29,931 bases of DNA from CAYLLN01 sp036496265 (lineage in GTDB: Bacteria > Planctomycetota > Planctomycetia > Pirellulales > Pirellulaceae): the NCBI GenBank assembly GCA_036496265.1, contig DASXLL010000014.1, forward strand, positions 1 to 29,931. The letters are read 5' to 3'. The first letter of the stretch is position 1. Each line of letters opens with the position of its first letter. The position numbers and the translations under genes are program-made. The notes under the pieces were generated by a model, which worked only from the letters and a program-made list of their open reading frames with translations, did no database searches and was not told where the DNA came from. Shown one piece after another: positions 1 through 6,055 of the stretch.

Positions 1-142
1 CTCTGCGGTTAGCTGCGGACCCACATTGACTGCCAATCCCGTCATGACGCCAGCCTGCCAATAATATTGAAGCGGCCATCGTCATAACGCACCACGCAAA
101 AATCACCAACCTCAACTGCAAACGGCTAAACTGTTACCAAAG

Positions 143-219
143 TTCAAGGTTCAAGGTTCAAGGTTCAAGGTTCAAGGTTCAAGGTTCAAGGTTCAAAGTT
201 CAAAGTTCAAAGTTCAAAG
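143..219. repeat. Heptanucleotide tandem array, TTCAAGG x7 then TTCAAAG x4
   Basis: Eleven perfect 7-bp units are visible: seven copies of TTCAAGG followed by four copies of TTCAAAG. The switch from one variant to the other is sharp, which suggests recent expansion by slippage of two neighbouring units. There are no spacers, so it is not a CRISPR array. Heptamer arrays of this style (short tandemly repeated repetitive sequences) are known from cyanobacteria. A related TTCAGAR array lies inside a gene at 27086-27113. Confidence 0.95.
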
Positions 220-245
220 TTGAGTGGGGAGTCAAGATTGAGTGG

Positions 246-266
246 GGAGTAAGGAGTAAGGAGTAA
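246..266. repeat. Heptanucleotide tandem array, GGAGTAA x3
   Basis: Three perfect 7-bp GGAGTAA units follow closely on the TTCAARG array. The segment between the arrays also repeats GAGTGGGGAGT twice. The period is the same as in the neighbouring array although the sequence is different. Confidence 0.85.
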
Positions 267-663
267 TCAGGACATCGGTGGCGCTAATATTTGGGGGAGA
301 TTTTTTTGCAAGGCGGAAGTGTTAGTTTGGTGGAAGGTGTTGGTGTGTCGGCGATTAGGAAAACTAACGTGTGTTAACCGGCGCTAACCTTGAAAGTGGT
401 GTTAGCCGGTGTGGTATTGGTGGTTGGGAACGGTTTCGCCAGGAGTCAGAGGGCCAGCGGGCCAATAGCCGGTAGCCTTCGAGTGAAGGCGTGCGCCTCC
501 CAAAGCTAGATTGCAAAATGGGCGAAAAACCGGACCAAATTCTTGGCGATTGGGGCAAGAATTCCGGAAATATTTTGAGCGTGTCGGCTGAGTCGGCTGG
601 TGGCGGCGACCGGGTAGGAATGGCGAAGTTTCTTGCGCTGCGGTCCCCCACGGCGTCGCGGGA

Positions 664-1008
664 CTACTTTAGGAAGCGGAGGAGGCGGGATTGGAGGCGG
701 GGGAGTTTTTGGCGAATGGTCTGACATTCCCAGATTGTTAGGACTTGCCAGCCGAGGCGGCGGAGGGCGCGGAGGTTGCGTTTGTCGCGGGCGGCGTTGT
801 TCTGGATTTTGGCGAGCCAGTATCGGCGGCGTGTGGTCGGGATGCGGCAGCGGCCGCAGGAGTGCATGTGCCAGAAGCAGCCGTGGATGAGGATGATTTT
901 TTTGAGACTGGGGAAGACGAGGTCGGGGGAGCCGGGGAGGGAGGGGAGGTGGAGGCGGTAGCGGAAGTTGAGGGAGTGGGTGAGGCGGCGGACGACGTTA
1001 AGGCGTGT
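664..1008 (-). pseudogene. vsr: Very short patch repair endonuclease (Vsr) remnant, 5' end missing
   Basis: Vsr nicks beside T:G mismatches produced by deamination of 5-methylcytosine and normally accompanies a C5 DNA methyltransferase. The frame reads as a Vsr core: VVRRLTHSLNFRYRLH, then PGSPDLVF with the expected metal-binding Asp, then HGCFWHMHSC with the zinc-ligand pattern, then FW-type helix YWLAKIQNNAARD, and finally GWQVLTIWEC. The C-terminal end looks complete. The N-terminal 25-30 residues of a typical Vsr are absent: an in-frame TAG lies at 1009-1011 and no ATG, GTG or TTG occurs before residue 48 or so of the open frame. The 5' end overlaps the last bases of the upstream 178-aa gene in another frame. 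This is best read as a truncated relic. A non-canonical start coupled to the upstream stop is a less likely alternative. Confidence 0.85.
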
Positions 1009-1534
1009 CTAGATCGCTTGGAGTGTCATCGACGACTTCGAGCGCGGGTTCGGTGTATTTTTCTGGCATCACGTATGTCTTGCCGTTGTCGAGCATGTAG
1101 ACGCATGCGACCGGATCACCGGCGCTGGGATGAATGAAGATCACCCAGCCGTGCGGTCGGCGCTCAATTTGAATGTCGGGCTTGTCCCAATCTTGCCAAT
1201 TATGGGTACCCATCAAGACGCGAATGCCTTCGGACTCATGCATGAGTACCGGAACTCGTGGCTCAGCAAAATCTGGCGGATTGCTATGCTCGTCGTGAGG
1301 CTGAGAACCGACGTAGGTGGGCACCGACATTTTCCACATTGCCGGCTCGTCGTACCTGATTTGTTTACCGCCTCTCAGCTGATCTCGTAAGTCTCGAACC
1401 TCTTGCTTTGAAAGCGGCGTATGTTCTCCAAAGTCGTAAATCGACTGCAACCACCGCTCGCCCTCGGATAACTCATCTTCCCAAGCTATTAACGCTGCGA
1501 AAATTGTCGCCATTTGTCGATCGGTTAGCTCCAT
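998..1534 (-). CDS. Hypothetical protein, 178 aa
   Basis: I do not recognise this protein. It starts with an acidic helical segment (MELTDRQMATIFAALIAWEDEL), and its C-terminal half contains a segment rich in beta-type residues (WVIFIHPSAGDPVACVYML). It has no signal peptide or membrane segment, so it is probably cytoplasmic. It is divergent from the XRE regulator gene, and the two operator-like palindromes lie in the 73-bp gap between their starts, so it may share that control. Its 3' end overlaps the vsr remnant by about 11 bp in another frame. Its place between vsr and a C-protein-like regulator suggests a link with the restriction-modification island, but no motif shows this. Confidence 0.65.
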   Translation of the reverse strand: MELTDRQMATIFAALIAWEDELSEGERWLQSIYDFGEHTPLSKQEVRDLRDQLRGGKQIRYDEPAMWKMSVPTYVGSQPHDEHSNPPDFAEPRVPVLMHESEGIRVLMGTHNWQDWDKPDIQIERRPHGWVIFIHPSAGDPVACVYMLDNGKTYVMPEKYTEPALEVVDDTPSDLDTP

Positions 1535-1562
1535 TGCATTTCCATTCTTATCGGCAGCAGAT

Positions 1563-1606
1563 GCTCCTAATTTGGGAGCAGTGTACCACGCTCCGATAAT
1601 CGGAGC
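1563..1606. promoter_or_regulatory. Two 17-bp operator palindromes (C-box-like)
   Basis: Two palindromes with identical 5-bp outer half-sites occur in the divergent gap. The first, 1563-1579, is GCTCC, 7 bp, GGAGC. The second, 1590-1606, is GCTCCGATAATCGGAGC, a perfect palindrome around one central base. Their starts are 27 bp apart, between two and three helical turns. The second ends one base before the ATG of the XRE gene. This layout fits autoregulation by the XRE protein, as in the C-boxes of type II restriction-modification systems. Binding is inferred from position and symmetry. Confidence 0.75.
1572..1600 (+). promoter_or_regulatory. Candidate leaderless promoter of the XRE regulator gene
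   Basis: TTGGGA at 1572-1577 and GATAAT at 1595-1600 are separated by exactly 17 bp and match the sigma-70 -35 and -10 boxes at 4/6 and 5/6 positions. The expected transcription start, 6-8 nt downstream of the -10 box, falls on or next to the ATG at 1608, so the mRNA would be leaderless. The -35 box lies in the first operator and the -10 box in the second, so a bound regulator would cover both. Sigma specificity is an assumption for this organism. Confidence 0.6.
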
Positions 1607-1607
1607 A

Positions 1608-1880
1608 ATGCAAAAGTCAGTTCATACCAAGGAATACAAGGCGCTTCGGGCCGAGCTCCGCGCGGCGCGAGAGGGAGCGGGGCTATCACAGCGCGATTTA
1701 GCGGCGAAATTAGGCGTGCCGCATAGCTGGGTGGCGAAGGTGGAGGCGGGTGAGCGGCGGATTGATGTTGTTGAGTTGGCTTGGTTCTATAGCGCTTGCG
1801 GCGAGGATGCCGCTGTCGCCACGAGCGAGTTGATAAAGCGATTCGGCCTTGGCAGCACGAACAAGGGGCGTCGGACATGA
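1608..1880 (+). CDS. XRE-family HTH regulator, C-protein-like, 90 aa
   Basis: This is a small single-domain helix-turn-helix protein. The HTH runs over roughly residues 13-50, with LRAAREGAGLSQRDLAAKLG followed by the recognition helix region VPHSWVAKVEAGERRID. The length and layout match control (C) proteins of type II restriction-modification systems, although many free-standing XRE regulators look alike. I chose the ATG at 1608 because it follows the operator and promoter directly. Earlier in-frame TTG (1572) or GTG (1581) starts would put the promoter inside the gene. Its TGA overlaps the ATG of the HNH gene (ATGA), so the two are translationally coupled. It probably represses or tunes its own operon through the two palindromes. 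Confidence 0.85.
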   Translation: MQKSVHTKEYKALRAELRAAREGAGLSQRDLAAKLGVPHSWVAKVEAGERRIDVVELAWFYSACGEDAAVATSELIKRFGLGSTNKGRRT

Positions 1881-2548
1881 CGCCCTTAGAACCTGGGCGG
1901 CGCGAAGCACTTTTGAGTTGTTTTCGCCTTCCACCGCCGCAGACGATGGTGGCTCGCAAATCGACGCTGACCAACGCGTTCGTCAGTGCGCTGATTCCAA
2001 GCTTTGAGGCGACGGCTGAGGAAATCAACGAAGTCCTTAGCATTCTCGGGCTTGATCCGTTTGATTTGCGCTGCTGCTACTGTGGCGGACATTGGCACAC
2101 GTGGGATCATTTGCGACCGCTGGTCACGAAATGCAAGCCGACGGGTTACGTTACGGAGATTGCTAACTTGGTGCCTTCTTGCACGCCGTGTAATTCCAGC
2201 AAGGGTGCGTCGCCTTGGAAGAAATGGATGTTTGGAAAGGCCAGGGGATCGCCGCTAAGTCGGCGAATCGCTGATCTCGAATTGCGGGCGGCTCGCCTAA
2301 CTCGGTTCGAGACATGGCGCGAGCCCATCAAAGTTGATTTCGAAGCTGTGCTGGGGGCCGCAGATTGGAACAATTATTGGTCGTTGCACGATGCCGTAAT
2401 CAGTGACATGAAGGCTGCTCAACAAGTCGCAAATGAACTCCGGAAGAGGGTCGAGGAATCACTTCATGCGCAACGCCGTGCAGTCGAGTCGCAGTTCTTG
2501 GCAAAGGATGAGAATTGTGGGGCGGCTATGGCAGGCGATCAATCGTAG
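1877..2548 (+). CDS. HNH endonuclease, candidate restriction enzyme
   Basis: This 223-aa protein has an HNH nuclease core at residues 66-110: a zinc-type CCYCG pair, then DHLRPL (D77-H78), then NLVPSCTPCNSSKG with the second CxxC pair and the final N106/K109. The order matches the DH...N...HNxxK-type HNH fold with a structural zinc. The C-terminal third is helical and charged and may form a coiled coil. I chose the start at 1877 because it overlaps the regulator stop as ATGA; an upstream in-frame ATG would lie inside the regulator gene. Regulator-nuclease coupling, a C5 methyltransferase 700 bp away and a vsr remnant make a type II restriction enzyme the favoured role. A stand-alone or homing-type HNH protein cannot be excluded. 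Confidence 0.85.
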   Translation: MTPLEPGRREALLSCFRLPPPQTMVARKSTLTNAFVSALIPSFEATAEEINEVLSILGLDPFDLRCCYCGGHWHTWDHLRPLVTKCKPTGYVTEIANLVPSCTPCNSSKGASPWKKWMFGKARGSPLSRRIADLELRAARLTRFETWREPIKVDFEAVLGAADWNNYWSLHDAVISDMKAAQQVANELRKRVEESLHAQRRAVESQFLAKDENCGAAMAGDQS

Positions 2549-2582
2549 GTCACATGCGCCTGTTGCGATAATTTGACCATTT

Positions 2583-2680
2583 AGCCGCGGAGCGGCACAG
2601 GAATACAGCCTGGGGCTCTCAGCCCCAGGGTTAGCGAAACCGTTTAGTTATTTTTTCTAGCCGCGAAGCGGCGCAGGATT
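2583..2680. repeat. Left REP-hairpin-REP block
   Basis: The outer unit AGCCGCGGAGCGGCACAGG (2583-2601) and the inner unit AGCCGCGAAGCGGCGCAGG (from 2659) are direct copies that differ at a few bases. Between them lies a palindrome of CCTGGGGCT, loop CTC, AGCCCCAGG (2609-2629). The GCCGCGAAGCGGC core is itself a short hairpin, as in bacterial REP sequences. Confidence 0.9.
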
Positions 2681-2686
2681 CGGCTG

Positions 2687-3139
2687 ATGTCGAGCACGCT
2701 AACCAATCTGCTTTACCACATCGTTTTCAGCACCAAGAATCGGGAGCCGATTATTACCAAGCCAATCCGCGCCGATCTTTACAAATACATTGGCGGTATT
2801 ATTCGCGGCGAAGGTGGAACGCTGCTGGAAATTGGGGGCATGCCCGATCATGTGCATTTGGTGGTGCGATTCAAGGCGGAGCCATCGGTTGCGACAATGA
2901 TCAAAATTATCAAATCGAAATCATCAAAGTGGCTAAATGAGCAGGCGAAGCGGCCCGGTCGATTCGAATGGCAGCGAGGTTACGCGGCGTTTACGGTGAG
3001 TGTGTCGCAGTTGGAGAACGTGCGGTTGTATGTGCGAAATCAAGAGCAGCATCATCGGCGGAAGACGTTTCAGGAGGAACTACGGTTGCTTCTGGAGAAA
3101 CACGGCGTGGAATATGACGAGCGATATTTGTGGACGTGA
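2687..3139 (+). CDS. REP-associated tyrosine transposase (IS200/TnpA-like Y1 HUH), 150 aa
   Basis: The protein is of full TnpA length. It has the start of the Y1 transposase fold (YHIVFSTKNRE), the HUH metal motif as DHVHLVV (H55, H57), and the catalytic tyrosine in VRLYVRNQEQHH (Y115). Such enzymes cut and join single-stranded DNA at hairpins. The gene starts 7 bp after the inner REP unit, and the flanking REP units are inverted around it, which separates it from ordinary IS200 elements and supports a RAYT role. The reading frame and all catalytic residues are intact, so the enzyme may be active. There is no TnpB gene. Confidence 0.93.
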   Translation: MSSTLTNLLYHIVFSTKNREPIITKPIRADLYKYIGGIIRGEGGTLLEIGGMPDHVHLVVRFKAEPSVATMIKIIKSKSSKWLNEQAKRPGRFEWQRGYAAFTVSVSQLENVRLYVRNQEQHHRRKTFQEELRLLLEKHGVEYDERYLWT

Positions 3140-3152
3140 GGGTTAGTCTCGT

Positions 3153-3243
3153 CCTGCGCCGCTTCGCGGCTGATTGGTTTCATTTGTGGATTCGAAACCT
3201 GGGGTCGAGACCCCAGGCTATACGCCTGCGCCACTTCGCGGCT
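3153..3243. repeat. Right REP-hairpin-REP block, inverted
   Basis: CCTGCGCCGCTTCGCGGCT (3153-3171) is the exact reverse complement of the inner left REP core. The palindrome CCTGGGGTCGAGACCCCAGG (3198-3217) mirrors the left hairpin. CCTGCGCCACTTCGCGGCT (3225-3243) mirrors the outer left REP with a one-base change in the core. The block ends 26 bp from the methyltransferase stop codon. Confidence 0.9.
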
Positions 3244-3269
3244 CACCAAACATCGGCGGCAATGAATGG

Positions 3270-4088
3270 CTATGCCGCGACGTTGTAGCCGCGTTTGTTG
3301 AGGGCGAGGAGGGCTTTCTCGAAGTCGCTGCCTTCGTTTCGGAGAAGGAAGCCGACAACGTTTTCGAGGAGGATGAGCGGGGGTTTGCGGGATTTGAGGC
3401 CATCGAGGAGGTCGATGAGGCCCCAGAAGGCGGAGGATTCTTTGCCGCTGAGACCTTCCCAGCGGCCGGCGATGGAGAGGTCGTTGCAGGGGAAGGAGGC
3501 GGTGAAGAGCTCGCAGTCGGGGATGTCGCTGGGCTGGAGATTGTGGATGTCGCCGACGACGAGGTGATTGTCGCCGGGCCAGTTGTCGCGGTACATCTGG
3601 GCTTTGTCTTCGTCGATGTCGTTGGCGAAGATGACATCCCAACCTTGGCGCTCGAGGGCGAGGCGGACGAGGCCGATGCCGGCGAAGAATTCGGCGGCGC
3701 GGGGTTTTTTTGTTTCCGCCGGCGATTTGCCGGCGGAGAGCACGTATTTACGCTCGGCGAGGCGCTCGATGAGGACCTCCGAGCCTTCTACGATCTGATG
3801 ATGGCGGTAGAACTGCCGGATCGACTGCCGGTCGCGGAGGAATTGGCGCGGTTTGCCCGTTTTGGCGTCGCGGGGAATGTCGGTGTAGATCGTGCGATCC
3901 AGTCCCGAGAGGGTGATTTCAATTCCGTGGCCGTTGACGCCGCTGCGCCGGGCTGGGCCGACGGCGTCAGCCGGGAAAAAGTCGAGGTGTCCGCCGATGT
4001 AGAGGTGGTTTTGGCGGAGGTTACCAGCGGTGACCTGGAGAATCAGTTTTTGAGCCACTTCAGCGCTCGCAACGGCGGGTGAGTCCAT
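3270..4088 (-). pseudogene. C5-cytosine DNA methyltransferase, C-terminally truncated
   Basis: The protein methylates cytosine C5 in its family. Residues 1-115 form an extra N-terminal domain (QVTAGNLRQNHLYIGG, FFPADAVG) seen fused to other DNA-modification enzymes. The catalytic part begins with motif I (AAEFFAGIGLVR, 131-142), then motif IV with the nucleophile as FPCNDLSIAGR (C201, PCN instead of the usual PCQ) and motif VI LLENVVGFL (240-248). The frame stops at residue 272 just before motif VIII (QxRxR). The target recognition domain and motifs IX-X are missing, and no remnant is visible on either side of the RAYT. It should therefore be inactive unless a separate subunit supplies the rest. 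The start ATG at 4088 fits the N-terminal domain. Confidence 0.85.
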
Positions 4089-4407
4089 TCGTTGCTAGCT
4101 AAATGTACACAATCTCAGTTGGGGAGGCCACGGATAGGAAAATCGAGGTCTGGCAAGGTTAGCGCGGCTATTTGTTGGCCTCCCGCTCCGCCGCGAGATT
4201 TTTTCTCCCGCCCGCAATAATGCGGCCTGCCCGCGCATCTAAACATTTGTACCAATGCGCAAAAATGCCGCCCTGAAGCACCTAGCCCAGTTCCGCGTTT
4301 TTGGGCATCAGGGATCAATAAGGTCCCGAATACGATATGAACCAACTTCTAATTCCAACCGAGCAGTCTTGCGGTAAAAAACAAAAAAATCCGGCCACAC
4401 CAATCGT

Positions 4408-4520
4408 ATGCATGATTATGCATAGCCATGCATGTACAAATGTATCATAAGACGTTTAGTACCAATCACTTCCGAAATATGCATGACACAAAAAAATCGA
4501 AAACGCATGCATATGCATGC
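4408..4520. repeat. Cluster of ATGCAT palindromes, partly 10-bp phased
   Basis: ATGCAT occurs at 4408, 4418 and 4428 (exactly 10 bp apart), again at 4479, and twice in the 16-bp perfect palindrome GCATGCATATGCATGC at 4505-4520. Six copies of a 6-bp palindrome in 113 bp is far above chance. The 10-bp phase puts three sites on one face of the helix, which fits a multi-site protein binding region. The protein is unknown. Confidence 0.8.
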
Positions 4521-4618
4521 GGAGTTTGCTCACCCAAAAGAGCAGGAATGATTAATTTTGGGGCAAACCGCGTAGCGCCGCGAGAGTCGTGCGGCTTAGA
4601 GATAAGCAGCGTTCATAC

Positions 4619-4666
4619 GGCAGGCTGGAAGCCTACCCCACGAACCGAATTGGCAGGCTGGAAGCC
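4619..4666. repeat. Direct repeat GGCAGGCTGGAAGCC, two copies
   Basis: The 15-bp unit GGCAGGCTGGAAGCC occurs at 4619-4633 and 4652-4666, each followed by an ACCC-type tail. The unit contains the small hairpin GGCtGGAaGCC. It ends a few bases from the 3' end of the amidohydrolase gene and belongs to the interspersed palindrome class seen elsewhere in the window. Confidence 0.75.
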
Positions 4667-4670
4667 GACC

Positions 4671-5987
4671 CTACGGTTGCTGCTGGTACTTTTCTTCGTA
4701 CTTGTGATAGAGCGTTTTGTGCCGGTCGTTGAGATCGATTGGACGGCCGGCGATGTAGGCGGCGGTGATTTGGGTGGGGGTGTCGAGGGGGTCGCCGGTG
4801 GAGATGAAGAGGGTGGCGTCTTTGCCTTTTTCGAGAGAGCCGACGCGGTCGGCGACGCCGAGGATTTGGGCGGGGTAGAGCGTGATGGATTTGAGGGCTT
4901 CGTCGGCGGAGAGGCCGAAGCCGATGGCGGCGGCGGCGTGGTAGGGGAGGTTGCGGACGTTGTTGGCGCCGAAGCGGCCGCGGGCGGAGATGCAGTAGCG
5001 GACGCCGGCTTTGGCGAGCTCGGCGGGGACGGAGTAAGCCGAGTCGTAGCCGTCGCTGCGGCGGCGGGGCAGGCGGTAGGTGCCGCCGACGATGACCGGA
5101 ATGTCGTTTTTCTTAAGGAGGTCGGCACAGCGGGGCGCGTCGTAGCCGCCGGCGATGATGAGTTTGAGGCCTTCGCGCTCGGCGAAGGCGACGGCGGCGT
5201 TGATCTGCTTGATGTCGTCGGCGTGGACGATGATGGGGAGCTTGCCGGTGAGCACGTCGGCGAGGGATTCCCAGCGGGCGTCGTGCGGAAACTTTTCGTT
5301 TCGGTCGGCGTCGCGGGCTTTGAGGTAGGCGCGGGCGTCGGCCAGGGCCTGGCGCATTGATTCGACGCCGCGATCGGAGGTGGCGGGCGTTTCCTCCGCG
5401 CCGCCACGGCCGCGACGACCGCTTGCGGATTGGGGCCATTGGATATGGAGGGCGACATCGGCTTTGAGCGTCATGTCTTCCCAGGTCCAGCCGTCGTGCT
5501 GAATGACGCCGGAGCGGCCGGACATGAGGCCGCCGTAGGGAGCGGTGAGCGAGAGCAGAACGCCATTGGAGCGCGTGACCGGAATGATTTCGCTGTCGGG
5601 ATTGACGGCAACGACGGCGCGGACGTTGGGATTGAGCTGGCCGGTTTCCTGAGCGTCGATCGTCGCGCGGATCGAGTTGATTTCGACGAGGCCGACGTCG
5701 CTGAGGGCTTCGAAGAGGCCGGGATAAACGTGCTTTCCGCCGAGGTCGATGGATTCTGCGCCGTCGGGCACGGCGACGTTTGCGCCGATGGCTGAGATTT
5801 TGCCACCATCGAAAATCAGCGTGGCTTTTTCGATGACTGGGCCGGTGATGGGGTGAATCGTCGCATTTGTAAGCGCCACCGGCTTCTTCTGCGGTGCACC
5901 GGGAACCTGCGGATTGGCAAAGCAATGCGAAATTGGGCCAAGCAGGAACAACGTAGAGGCGACGAGAGTGGCGAGCGGGTGAAACAT
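4671..5987 (-). CDS. Exported amidohydrolase-family protein lacking the HxH metal motif, 438 aa
   Basis: A signal peptide (residues 1-24, hydrophobic up to CFA) is followed by the N-terminal beta-sandwich of the amidohydrolase superfamily (VALTNATIHPITGPVIEKAT, then KHVYPGLFEAL) and an imidazolonepropionase-like barrel. It ends with the usual GSLEKGKDATLFISTGDPL strand. Where active enzymes read PGLIDxHxH, this one reads PGLFEALSDVG, so the first two metal ligands are missing. VHADD and other His positions do not restore them. It is probably a non-hydrolytic or strongly diverged member. The larger amidohydrolase gene lies 68 bp upstream on the same strand with a palindrome between, so the two may form one transcription unit acting in the periplasm. 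Confidence 0.85.
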   Translation of the reverse strand: MFHPLATLVASTLFLLGPISHCFANPQVPGAPQKKPVALTNATIHPITGPVIEKATLIFDGGKISAIGANVAVPDGAESIDLGGKHVYPGLFEALSDVGLVEINSIRATIDAQETGQLNPNVRAVVAVNPDSEIIPVTRSNGVLLSLTAPYGGLMSGRSGVIQHDGWTWEDMTLKADVALHIQWPQSASGRRGRGGAEETPATSDRGVESMRQALADARAYLKARDADRNEKFPHDARWESLADVLTGKLPIIVHADDIKQINAAVAFAEREGLKLIIAGGYDAPRCADLLKKNDIPVIVGGTYRLPRRRSDGYDSAYSVPAELAKAGVRYCISARGRFGANNVRNLPYHAAAAIGFGLSADEALKSITLYPAQILGVADRVGSLEKGKDATLFISTGDPLDTPTQITAAYIAGRPIDLNDRHKTLYHKYEEKYQQQP

Positions 5988-6023
5988 GGGAATTCGTTAT
6001 GGATTGGTTTTTGGCGATTCACC

Positions 6024-6041
6024 GGGAGCAGGTTTGCTCCC
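6024..6041. repeat. Palindrome GGGAGCA-GGTT-GCTCCC between amidohydrolase genes
   Basis: Arms GGGAGCA and TGCTCCC flank a 4-bp loop in the 68-bp gap between the two amidohydrolase genes. A nearly identical palindrome occurs at 23085-23106. It could attenuate transcription between the genes or act only as a dispersed repeat; there is no T-run behind it. Confidence 0.7.
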
Positions 6042-6055
6042 TGCTAATGGAGGTT

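Larger units (their letters stand above)
1..663. other. Gene-free left end with heptamer repeats
   Basis: I see no convincing gene in this stretch. The open frames on both strands are short, overlap one another and resemble no family I know. The visible structure is two runs of 7-bp tandem repeats (143-219 and 246-266) and, further right, G-rich sequence leading into the 3' end of the vsr remnant. No tRNA, rRNA or CRISPR structure was recognised. Confidence 0.6.
2583..3243. mobile_element. RAYT element framed by nested inverted REP units (661 bp)
   Basis: The element is almost mirror-symmetric. From the left there is an outer REP (2583-2601), a hairpin (2609-2629), an inner REP (2659-2680) and the transposase gene. 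On the right there is an inner REP inverted (3153-3171), a hairpin (3198-3217) and an outer REP inverted (3225-3243). All four REP units are variants of AGCCGCGAAGCGGCGCAGG. The hairpins are CCTGGGG palindromes on both sides. This is the expected layout of a REP-associated tyrosine transposase with its substrate repeats. No target duplication was found, which is normal for HUH transposases. Confidence 0.88.
4089..4670. other. Non-coding stretch with ATGCAT cluster and short direct repeats
   Basis: No gene is convincing in these 580 bp. The short minus-strand frame near 4115-4345 has no family resemblance or start signal. The middle part is A/T-richer than its surroundings and contains the ATGCAT cluster at 4408-4520. 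The right edge carries a duplicated GGCAGGCTGGAAGCC unit before the amidohydrolase stop codon. Confidence 0.6.

Noticed and set aside
143..219. Possible CRISPR array at the left end
   Set aside because: The units are 7 bp and directly adjacent; there are no spacers and no cas genes.
745..1137. Long plus-strand open frame, Glu/Val/Ala-rich
   Set aside because: It is the antisense shadow of the vsr remnant; its composition follows from the opposite strand and it has no domain.
3174..4082. 302-codon plus-strand open frame
   Set aside because: It is antisense to the methyltransferase, which shows real motifs I, IV and VI; the plus-strand product is low in complexity (Glu/Gly/Val).
4115..4345. 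76-codon minus-strand open frame
   Set aside because: It has no family resemblance and lies in repeat-containing non-coding DNA.
4428..5360. 310-codon plus-strand open frame rich in Gly, Val, Asp
   Set aside because: It is antisense to the amidohydrolase gene and low in complexity; it also starts in the ATGCAT cluster without a ribosome binding site.
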